11,905 bases of DNA from Alphaproteobacteria bacterium (lineage in GTDB: Bacteria > Pseudomonadota > Alphaproteobacteria > Sphingomonadales > Sphingomonadaceae), in assembly GCA_020249025.1 (NCBI GenBank), contig JADCGM010000099.1, forward strand, positions 1 through 11,905, written 5' to 3'. Of the stretch, positions 1 to 5,857 are shown piece after piece. Both the position numbers and the translations under genes were made by a program. The first letter of the stretch is position 1. Every line of letters begins with the position of its first letter. The notes below the pieces were generated by a model. That model had not been told where the DNA came from, did no database searches, and saw nothing but the letters and a program-made list of their open reading frames with translations.

Positions 1-492
1 GCCGGCGCGGGTCGTCGCGCCGACGAGGGTGAAGGGCGGCAGATCGATCCGCACCGAGCGCGCCGACGGCCCCTCGCCGATCATGAGATCGAGCGCGCGA
101 TCCTCCATCGCCGGGTAGAGCACCTCCTCGACCGCGGGGTTGAGACGGTGGATCTCGTCGATGAACAGGACGTCGTTGGGCTCGAGATTGGTCAGGAGCG
201 CGGCGAGGTCGCCGGCCTTGGCGATGACCGGGCCGGAGGTCGCACGAAAGCCGACGCCGAGCTCGCGCGCCATGATCTGCGCGAGCGTCGTCTTGCCGAG
301 CCCGGGCGGGCCATGAAACAGCACATGATCGAGCGCCTCTCCGCGGCGGCGCGCCGCTTCGATGAACACGCGCAGGTTCTCGCGCGCCGCCTGCTGCCCG
401 ACGAACTCGTCGAGCGACTTCGGCCGCAATGCCGCGTCGATATCCTCGGGCCGCCGCGCGGCGGTGACCATGCGGTCGCTGTCGTCGGTCAT
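1..492 (-). CDS. ruvB: RuvB, Holliday junction branch-migration ATPase (N-terminal part; 3' end outside window)
   Basis: RuvB is the hexameric AAA+ motor that drives Holliday-junction branch migration together with RuvA. The 164 visible codons contain the Walker A motif GPPGLGKTT at residues 61-69, Walker B LFIDEIHRL at about 109-117 (D112, E113) and the sensor-1 stretch TLVGATTRAG at 155-164, where the window ends. The motif LRPKSLDEFVGQ near residues 22-33 is also typical of the RuvB N-terminus. The start is ATG at 492, overlapping the ruvA stop by four bases (ATGA), so translation is probably coupled to ruvA. The remaining AAA+ lid and winged-helix DNA-binding domain should lie beyond base 1. 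The identity is effectively certain; only the truncation by the window limits the call. Confidence 0.97.
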   Translation of the reverse strand, partial: MTDDSDRMVTAARRPEDIDAALRPKSLDEFVGQQAARENLRVFIEAARRRGEALDHVLFHGPPGLGKTTLAQIMARELGVGFRATSGPVIAKAGDLAALLTNLEPNDVLFIDEIHRLNPAVEEVLYPAMEDRALDLMIGEGPSARSVRIDLPPFTLVGATTRAG

Positions 493-1103
493 CGCGCGCT
501 CTTCTTCAGCGCCACGCGGACGAGGTCGCCCACCGCCGCATCCTCGCCCAGTTCGGCCTGCGCCTCGGCGACGGCGCGGTTGGCTTCGGCGGGCTTGAAG
601 CCGAGGTTGGCGAGCGCGGAGAGCGCGTCCTTGGCGTTGCTGCGGGCGGCCGTCGTCGCGGCGGCGAAGACGGGCGAGGGAGCGCTGCCGCCGGTCGGCA
701 GCGCGCCGGCCTTGTCGGCGAGTTCGTTGACGATGCGGGCGGCGAGCTTGGCGCCGACGCCGTTGGCGCGGGTGACGCTGCGGCTGTCGCCCATCGCGAT
801 CGCCGACTGGAGTTCGGCGGGCGTCAGCACCGAGAGGATGGCCAGCGCGACGCGGCCGCCGACGCCCTGCACCGTCTGGAGCAGGCGGAACCAGTCGCGC
901 TCGTCCTCGCTGGTGAAGCCGTAGAGCTGGATCGCGTCCTCGCGGACATGCGTCTCGACATGGACGACGACGGTCGAGCCGAGCGGGCCGAGGCCGGTCA
1001 GCGTCCGCGACGAGGCGGAGATGAGATAGCCGACGCCGTTGACGTCGATGACGGCGCTGTCGAGCGCGGTCGCGGCGAGCAGGCCGGTGAGCCGGGCGAT
1101 CAC
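489..1103 (-). CDS. ruvA: RuvA, Holliday junction-binding subunit
   Basis: RuvA forms a tetramer that binds the open four-way junction and loads RuvB. The 204-aa product has the usual family length. An N-terminal OB-fold covers about 1-62 and begins MIARLTG. The acidic pin is E55-D56 in the run VREDAIQLYGF. Two helix-hairpin-helix motifs follow (QGVGGRVA at 79-86; NGVGAKLAARIVNEL at 114-128). A variable Ala/Ser/Pro linker (about 133-155) leads to the C-terminal RuvB-contacting domain (about 156-200, with ALANLGFKPAEA). The start codon is GTG at 1103, overlapping the ruvC stop as GTGA, and the gene ends overlapping the ruvB start as ATGA. Both junctions suggest translational coupling in a ruvC-ruvA-ruvB operon. 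Confidence 0.97.
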   Translation of the reverse strand: MIARLTGLLAATALDSAVIDVNGVGYLISASSRTLTGLGPLGSTVVVHVETHVREDAIQLYGFTSEDERDWFRLLQTVQGVGGRVALAILSVLTPAELQSAIAMGDSRSVTRANGVGAKLAARIVNELADKAGALPTGGSAPSPVFAAATTAARSNAKDALSALANLGFKPAEANRAVAEAQAELGEDAAVGDLVRVALKKSAR

Positions 1104-1597
1104 AGCTTCGTTTTCTCCAAGGCTCTGGATGTGTTGAGGATATGGGCGTGGGTGACGGCGACCGCCAGCGCATCGGCGGCGTCCGGCCCGGTGACGACCG
1201 CGCCGGGCAGCAGCCGCTTCACCATCGCATGGATCTGCGCCTTGTCAGCCCCGCCGGTGCCGACCACCGCCTTCTTGACGTAGGAGGGGGCGTATTCGGC
1301 GACGGGCAGGCCGCAGCGGGCGGCGCAGAGCAGGACCGCACCGCGCGCCTGCCCGAGCTTCAGCGTCGACTGCGGATTGGCGTTGACGAAGGTCTCCTCG
1401 ACCGCGGCGGCATCGGGGCGATGCGCGGCGATGACGGCTTCGAGCGCATCGTAGAGCTGGGCGAGACGCTGGGCGAGCGGATCGGAGGGCTTCGAGCGCA
1501 CGCTGCCGTTGGCGATGTGGCGCAGGCGGTTGCCATGCGCCTCGATCACCCCCCAGCCGGTCGTCTGCAAACCGGGATCGAGGCCCAAGAGGATCAT
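1100..1597 (-). CDS. ruvC: RuvC, Holliday junction resolvase (crossover junction endodeoxyribonuclease)
   Basis: RuvC is a dimeric RNase H-fold nuclease that nicks Holliday junctions symmetrically using two metal ions. The 165-aa protein starts with MILLGLDPGLQTTGWG. The four catalytic acidic residues are visible at D7, E67 (in AVEETFVN), D139 and D142 (in GPDAADALAVA). The block PQSTLKLGQARG that follows E67 is also typical, and the length matches the family. The ATG at 1597 lies 49 bases downstream of the tsaD stop, so ruvC probably belongs to the same transcript, although an internal promoter in the gap cannot be excluded. Its stop overlaps the GTG start of ruvA. No regulatory site such as a LexA box was recognised. 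Confidence 0.97.
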   Translation of the reverse strand: MILLGLDPGLQTTGWGVIEAHGNRLRHIANGSVRSKPSDPLAQRLAQLYDALEAVIAAHRPDAAAVEETFVNANPQSTLKLGQARGAVLLCAARCGLPVAEYAPSYVKKAVVGTGGADKAQIHAMVKRLLPGAVVTGPDAADALAVAVTHAHILNTSRALEKTKL

Positions 1598-1646
1598 GGG
1601 CGCGGACCCTACGCGAACGGGACGGGAACGGAAAGGGCGTTGGCGC

Positions 1647-2681
1647 TCAGGCCTTGACGCCCGCGCCGCGCGCCGGGGCGGCGTCGGGATCGAGGGGCCA
1701 GCGGGCGCGCGCCGGGGCGTCGAGGCCGTCGGTGAGGCCGAGCGCGAGGCGTTCCGCCCCCGCCCAGGCGATCATCGCGGCATTGTCGGTGCACAGCCAT
1801 TGCGGCGGGGCGACGAAGGGCAGGCCGTGCGTGTCGGCGAGCGTCTGGAGCGCCCCGCGGATCGCGCCGTTGGCAGCGACTCCGCCGGCGACGACGAGCG
1901 CGGTCGCTTCCGGCATGGCCTCGAGGGCGAGGCGGGTGCGGTCGGCGAGACAGTCGACGACCGCCTGCTGGAAGCTCGCGGCGAGATCGGGGACGGGGGC
2001 GGCGTCGGCCTGGGACGCGCGCAGCACCGCGGTCTTCAGCCCGGCGAAGGAGAAGTGCGGCTCGCCCGACCCGACGAGCGGGCGTGGGAGCTTGACCGCG
2101 CGCGGGTTGCCGGCGGCTGCGGCGCGCTCGACGGCCGGGCCGCCCGGAAAGCCGAGGCCGAGGATCTTGGCGACCTTGTCAAAGGCTTCGCCGGCGGCGT
2201 CGTCGATGGTCGTCGCCAGCCGGCGGTAGCGCCCGACGCCCTCGACCGCGAGCAGCTGGCAATGGCCGCCCGAGACCAGAAGCAGGAGATAGGGAAAGGC
2301 GAGATCGGGCGCGACGAGGCGCGGGCTCAAGGCATGGCCTTCGAGATGGTTGACCGCGATCAGCGGCTTGCTCGCGGCAAGCGCCAGCGCCTTGGCCGTC
2401 ACGAGCCCGATCATCACGCCGCCGATGAGGCCCGGCCCGGCGGTCGCGGCGATGGCGTCGATCTCGGCGAGGCCGACGCCGGCCTCCTCGAGCGTGCGCG
2501 CCACCATCGGGCTCAGCACCTCGACGTGCGCCCGCGCGGCGATCTCGGGGACGACGCCGCCATAGGGACGGTGGTCGGCGTCCTGGCTCGCGACATGGCG
2601 AGCGACGATGGTGCGGTCGGCGCGCACCAGCGCCACCGCGGTTTCGTCGCAGGAGGATTCGAGGCCGAGGACGAGCGTCAA
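1647..2681 (-). CDS. tsaD: TsaD, tRNA N6-adenosine threonylcarbamoyltransferase catalytic subunit (TTG start)
   Basis: TsaD (Gcp/Kae1 family) transfers the threonylcarbamoyl group to A37 of ANN-decoding tRNAs, working with TsaB and TsaE in the cytoplasm. Family signatures are the N-terminal LGLESSCDETAVALV, the metal-binding pair H112 and H116 in INHLEGH-like sequence, SGGH at 137-140, GFPGGPAVE at about 178-185 and the metal ligand D299 in LCTDNAAMIAWAG. The chosen TTG start at 2681 gives 344 aa, the usual length, and makes a TTGA overlap with the upstream stop. The frame stays open upstream to an ATG at 2858, but that would add 59 residues of low-complexity Arg/Pro sequence antisense in character and lying inside the MazG-like gene, so I reject it. 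The gene leads into ruvCAB after 49 bases. Confidence 0.95.
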   Translation of the reverse strand: MTLVLGLESSCDETAVALVRADRTIVARHVASQDADHRPYGGVVPEIAARAHVEVLSPMVARTLEEAGVGLAEIDAIAATAGPGLIGGVMIGLVTAKALALAASKPLIAVNHLEGHALSPRLVAPDLAFPYLLLLVSGGHCQLLAVEGVGRYRRLATTIDDAAGEAFDKVAKILGLGFPGGPAVERAAAAGNPRAVKLPRPLVGSGEPHFSFAGLKTAVLRASQADAAPVPDLAASFQQAVVDCLADRTRLALEAMPEATALVVAGGVAANGAIRGALQTLADTHGLPFVAPPQWLCTDNAAMIAWAGAERLALGLTDGLDAPARARWPLDPDAAPARGAGVKA

Positions 2682-2998
2682 CGGTTCGTCACGGGTGCGA
2701 GGTGGGCGAACCATTTGGCGTCGATGGCGGCGTCGAGGTCGATCCCCTGCGCATGCGCGATGAGAAGCACGGTGGCGAGCACGTCGGCGGCTTCCTCGGC
2801 GAGGGCGGCTTGCGGGTCGTCGGCGGCGCCTCGGGCGCGGCCATCGCGGCGCAGCCACGCCTGTGTCATCTCCCCGACCTCCTCGGCGAGCTTCAGCATG
2901 GGCCAGTCGCCGCTTCGGTCGATGCCGTGGCGCTCGGCGTAGAGATCGGACACCTGCATGAGGCGCGCCGCCAGCGCGGCAAGGGGTCTATCGGTCAT
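2678..2998 (-). CDS. MazG-like all-alpha nucleotide pyrophosphohydrolase
   Basis: This 106-aa protein looks like a single-domain all-alpha NTP pyrophosphohydrolase of the MazG/dUTPase superfamily, which removes pyrophosphate from nucleoside triphosphates. The signature is the helical acidic pair EExxE (E39, E40, E43 in LKLAEEVGEMTQ) followed about 25 residues later by EExxD (E68, E69, D72 in LAEEAADVLATVLL). These are the expected Mg2+-binding positions. The start is ATG at 2998 with a good ribosome-binding site, AAGGA at 3008-3004, five bases upstream. The stop overlaps the TTG start of tsaD. It is the first gene of the leftward operon and is divergent from hemC. The substrate (dCTP, damaged dNTPs or another nucleotide) cannot be read from sequence. 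It is much shorter than two-domain E. coli MazG, so I give no symbol. Confidence 0.85.
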   Translation of the reverse strand: MTDRPLAALAARLMQVSDLYAERHGIDRSGDWPMLKLAEEVGEMTQAWLRRDGRARGAADDPQAALAEEAADVLATVLLIAHAQGIDLDAAIDAKWFAHLAPVTNR

Positions 2999-3006
2999 GG
3001 CCGTCC

Positions 3007-3035
3007 TTGTAAGCCTGCGCCGCGCCTAGCATAAG
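3007..3035 (+). promoter_or_regulatory. Candidate sigma70-like promoter for hemC, in the divergent gap
   Basis: The 45-base gap between the MazG-like gene and hemC contains TTGTAA (3007-3012), a 17-base spacer and CATAAG (3030-3035), a plausible but imperfect -35/-10 pair. Transcription would then start near 3042, almost at the hemC ATG (3044). No Shine-Dalgarno sequence precedes that ATG, which would agree with a leaderless message. The match is weak and based only on inspection. The -35 hexamer overlaps the ribosome-binding site of the divergent gene. Confidence 0.3.
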
Positions 3036-3043
3036 CTGCCGGG

Positions 3044-3970
3044 ATGGACATCAGGCTCCGATTGGGCACGCGCGGTTCGCCGCTGGCGTTGGCGCAGGCG
3101 AACATGACGGCGGCGGCGCTCTGCGCGGCGCACGGCTGGCACCGGGACGAGATCGAGATCGTCGTCATCAAGACCACCGGCGACAAGGTTCAGGACCGGC
3201 CGCTCGCCGAGATCGGCGGCAAAGCGCTGTGGACGAAGGAGCTGGAGGCGGCACTCCACGACGGGCGCATCGACTTCGCGGTCCATTCGATGAAGGACGT
3301 CGAGACGTGGCGGCCCGAATCGCTGGTGCTGGCGGCGATGCTGCCGCGCGCCGATGTGCGCGACCGGATCGTGGCGCCGGAGGCGGGCTCAATCGGGTCG
3401 CTGCCGAAGAACGCGCGGCTCGGCACGTCGAGCCCGCGGCGCGCGGCGCAGGCGCGGGCGATCCGCCCCGACCTCGCGATCGTGCCGTTCCGCGGCAATG
3501 TCGACACGCGGCTGGCGAAGCTGGCGGCAGGCGAGGCCGAGGCGACGATGCTGGCGGCGGCCGGGCTCGACCGGCTGGGCCGCGCCGACGTCGGGTCGGC
3601 CGTTCCCATCGACGAGATGCTGCCCGCCCCGGCGCAGGGCGCGGTCGGCATTGAGACGCGGGCGGCGGCGGCGGACACCCGCGCGCTCCTCGCCGCCATC
3701 GACCACACCCCGACGTCGACCGCCGTGCATGTCGAGCGCGCGCTGCTCGCCGCGCTCGGGGGCACCTGCCACACGCCGCTGGCGGCGCTGGCCGAACTCG
3801 ACGGCGGGTCGCTGCGGCTGCGCGCCGAAATCCTGCTGCCCGACGGCTCCGAATGCCGGTCGGGCGAGCGCCGTTGCGCGATCGCCGACGGGCAGGCCGC
3901 GGCCCGCGACCTCGCCGCCGAGCTGCTCGGCGCGGCGTCGCCCGCGCTCAAGGCGATGTTCACCGCCTGA
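3044..3970 (+). CDS. hemC: HemC, hydroxymethylbilane synthase (porphobilinogen deaminase)
   Basis: HemC condenses four porphobilinogen molecules into linear hydroxymethylbilane in cytoplasmic tetrapyrrole synthesis. The 308-aa product has all family blocks: RLGTRGSPLALAQAN at about 6-20, DFAVHSMKDV with the catalytic Asp at D85, the substrate-binding run RLGTSSPRRAAQARA at about 125-139 (R132, R133), FRGNVDTRLAKL at about 149-160, LPAPAQGAVGIETR at about 193-206, and the dipyrromethane cofactor Cys C242 in LGGTCHTPLAAL. ATG at 3044 is the only start consistent with the conserved N-terminus, and no clear Shine-Dalgarno precedes it. hemD begins two bases after the stop, giving a hemC-hemD-mitofilin-like operon. 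The gene is divergent from the tsaD operon. Confidence 0.97.
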   Translation: MDIRLRLGTRGSPLALAQANMTAAALCAAHGWHRDEIEIVVIKTTGDKVQDRPLAEIGGKALWTKELEAALHDGRIDFAVHSMKDVETWRPESLVLAAMLPRADVRDRIVAPEAGSIGSLPKNARLGTSSPRRAAQARAIRPDLAIVPFRGNVDTRLAKLAAGEAEATMLAAAGLDRLGRADVGSAVPIDEMLPAPAQGAVGIETRAAAADTRALLAAIDHTPTSTAVHVERALLAALGGTCHTPLAALAELDGGSLRLRAEILLPDGSECRSGERRCAIADGQAAARDLAAELLGAASPALKAMFTA

Positions 3971-3972
3971 GA

Positions 3973-4695
3973 ATGGCGCGAGTCCTTGTCACCCGGCCGC
4001 AACCGCTCGCCGACGAAACGGCGGCGGCGCTGCGGGCGGCGGGACATGAGGCGCTGGTCGCGCCGTTGATGGAAACGGTCGCGGTGGCGTGGACGCCGCC
4101 GGCGGCTCCGCCCGATGCGCTGCTGATGACGAGCCCGCAGGCGGCGCTGCTCGGCGGCGACGGGCTGCGCGCGCTGGCGGGCGCGCCGCTCTACACGGTC
4201 GGCGAGCGCACCGCCGCGGCGGCGCGGGCGGCGGGGTTATCCGTCGTTCACACGGGGGCGCAGGACGGGGCAGCGGCGCTGGCGGCGGCGGCGGCCGACG
4301 GGCGGCGGATGCTGCTCCATCTGGCGGGCGAGGACCGCACGGATCTGCCGGTTCCCGACGGGCTGCGGGTGGACATCGCGACGCTCTATGCGGCGCGGCT
4401 GGCGCCGCTGACCGAAGCGGCGACCGATGCGCTGGCGGCGGGGACCATCGACTGGGTGCTGCTGTTCTCCTCGCGCAGCGCGGCGCATTTCTCGGCGCTG
4501 CACGATGCGGGCGGCTGGCCGCGGGCGCGGCTCGGGATCGCAGCGCTCAGCGCCAAGGTGCTGGCGGCGGCGGGGGCCGGCTGGCGGGTGGGGGTGGCGG
4601 CGGCCGCGCCGGACACGGCGGCGCTGCTCGCGGCCGCAGGCTTGGCGGGGAGCGGTCCGGCGTGCGACAAGCCGGGCGAAAGGCCCGCCCGATGA
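3973..4695 (+). CDS. hemD: HemD, uroporphyrinogen-III synthase
   Basis: HemD cyclises hydroxymethylbilane while inverting ring D to give uroporphyrinogen III. The family is poorly conserved in sequence. This 240-aa protein shows the usual pattern: VLVTRPQPLADETAAALRAAGH at the N-terminus, LLMTSPQAALL at about residues 49-59, YTVGERTAAAARAAGL in the first half and VLLFSSRSAAHFSAL in the second half. The C-terminus has a repeated Ala-rich helix ending in DTAALLAAAGL. I chose ATG at 3973, two bases after the hemC stop. The frame is open 40 codons further upstream, but only inside hemC. The stop overlaps the start of the next gene by four bases (ATGA). Position directly after hemC strongly supports the assignment. 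Composition is extremely Ala-rich, as in other GC-rich alphaproteobacteria. Confidence 0.92.
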   Translation: MARVLVTRPQPLADETAAALRAAGHEALVAPLMETVAVAWTPPAAPPDALLMTSPQAALLGGDGLRALAGAPLYTVGERTAAAARAAGLSVVHTGAQDGAAALAAAAADGRRMLLHLAGEDRTDLPVPDGLRVDIATLYAARLAPLTEAATDALAAGTIDWVLLFSSRSAAHFSALHDAGGWPRARLGIAALSAKVLAAAGAGWRVGVAAAAPDTAALLAAAGLAGSGPACDKPGERPAR

Positions 4696-5750
4696 TCGAC
4701 GAACCGCCCATTTCCGAACGCCCGACCTATGGCCCCGTCAGCGGCAGCCCGGTCGCGCCGCCGCCGGCCGCGCCTGCACGACGCTCGTCCTGGCCGTGGC
4801 TCGTCGCGGCGGTGCTGGCGGTGTTTGCGCTCGGCATGATCGCGAGCCCGTGGTTCGAGGCGACGGTGCGGTCGCAGCTGCCGGGAAGCGCGGTCGATCC
4901 GGCCGGCGCGCAGATCGCGGCGCAGGGGCAGGAGATCGCGGCGCTGCGGGCGCGGGTCGAGGCGCTGGAGGCGCGCGGTGGCGGCACCGCGCCGGCAACC
5001 GCGCCGCTGGCTGCGGTTCCGGCCGGAACGCCGGGCGAGCGGCTGGCGCGGGTCGAGACCCGGGTCGAGGCGGTGGCGCAGGCGCAGGCGACGGCGAGTG
5101 GGCGCATCGACGCGCTGGCGGGCGCGGTCGGCGGGCTTCAGGTCCGCGTCGACGAATCGGCGCGCAAGATCGACACGGTGGCGACCGGCGCGGCGGAGGG
5201 CGCGCAGCAAGCGCAGGCGATCCTGCTGCTAGCCGCGGCTCGGCGCGCCATCGAGACCGCGCAGCCGCTCGGCGCGCTGGAGCCGGCGCTGCGATCGCGG
5301 CTGCCCGAGCGGGCGGCGGACATCGACACCATCGTCGCAGCGGCGCGCCAGCCGGCGACCGTCGCCCAGTTGCGCGCCGAATTCGCGCGGCTCCGGCCGA
5401 CGATCGAGGGCAGCGCGGCGGACGCGGCGGGCGAAGGCTGGTGGCAGCGGCTGAAGGCGCAGGCCTCCTCGCTCGTGCAGCTGCGCCGCGCCGATGCGCC
5501 GGCCCCGTCCGATCCGGCGTCGCGGCTGCTGATCGCGCAGCGGCGGCTGGAGGCGGGCGATCTCGCCGGGGCCATCGCCATCGTCGAGCGGCTGCCGGCC
5601 TCGCGTGCGGTCACGCTCGACTGGCTGTCGAAGGCGCGCAAGCATGCGGCGGCCGTGGCGACGCTCGACCGGCTGGAAGGCGAAGTGTTCGCGCCGGAGC
5701 CGGCGATGCCGCCGGCGCTGCCTGTGCCGGCCGCGCCGACGGCACTGTAA
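4692..5750 (+). CDS. Mic60/mitofilin-like one-pass membrane protein of the heme operon
   Basis: This 352-aa protein begins with a Pro-rich cytoplasmic tail (1-31). One transmembrane segment follows at about 34-53 (WPWLVAAVLAVFALGMIASP). A coiled-coil-prone Ala/Glu/Arg region covers about 70-175, with IAALRARVEALEARGG and a spaced repeat RLARVETRVEAVAQA. A helical region runs from about 176 to 235, and a conserved-looking C-terminus from about 276 to 333 contains ASRLLIAQRRLEAGDLAGAI and a final DWLSKARKHAAAVATLDRLE. This plan matches alphaproteobacterial mitofilin (Mic60) homologues, which are often encoded beside heme genes and are linked to inner-membrane curvature and intracytoplasmic membranes. 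A helix containing W250-W251 (249-266) precedes the C-terminal domain and could bind lipid. Translation overlaps hemD by four bases. I am confident of the topology and fairly confident of the family; the function here is inferred. Confidence 0.75.
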   Translation: MIDEPPISERPTYGPVSGSPVAPPPAAPARRSSWPWLVAAVLAVFALGMIASPWFEATVRSQLPGSAVDPAGAQIAAQGQEIAALRARVEALEARGGGTAPATAPLAAVPAGTPGERLARVETRVEAVAQAQATASGRIDALAGAVGGLQVRVDESARKIDTVATGAAEGAQQAQAILLLAAARRAIETAQPLGALEPALRSRLPERAADIDTIVAAARQPATVAQLRAEFARLRPTIEGSAADAAGEGWWQRLKAQASSLVQLRRADAPAPSDPASRLLIAQRRLEAGDLAGAIAIVERLPASRAVTLDWLSKARKHAAAVATLDRLEGEVFAPEPAMPPALPVPAAPTAL

Positions 5751-5784
5751 GGGCGTCGAACCTCGCCCCGTCGCCCGCTCGCGG

Positions 5785-5804
5785 CCCCTCCCTGAAGGGA
5801 GGGG
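5785..5804. repeat. Perfect 8-bp inverted repeat, hairpin between the heme operon and the monooxygenase gene
   Basis: CCCCTCCC (5785-5792), loop TGAA (5793-5796) and GGGAGGGG (5797-5804) form a perfect GC-only hairpin 34 bases after the stop of the mitofilin-like gene. No T-run follows, so it is not a canonical intrinsic terminator. Short CCCTCCC/GGGAGGG palindromes of this type are frequent between genes in sphingomonad-like genomes. A REP-like, mRNA-stabilising or weak terminator role is possible. The gap 7171-7182 holds GCCCCCTCCCGC, which resembles one arm without its partner. Confidence 0.6.
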
Positions 5805-5857
5805 AGGCGGGTCTCTGCGGTTGACGTAGGCGGCGGCTACGGCGAGCCTTCTGCGCC

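Noticed and set aside
1647..2858. Upstream ATG start for tsaD giving 403 residues
   Set aside because: It would lie within the MazG-like gene and add a low-complexity Arg-rich extension. The TTG at 2681 gives the conserved N-terminus and normal length.
1509..2942. A 477-codon plus-strand open frame antisense to tsaD
   Set aside because: It is a GC-rich shadow. The opposite strand encodes complete TsaD with all catalytic motifs, while this frame is rich in Arg/Gly/Asp/Glu and shows no domain.
5821..5857. TTGACG at 5821-5826 as the -35 of a monooxygenase promoter
   Set aside because: The hexamer is good, but no acceptable -10 lies 16-18 bases downstream before the ATG.
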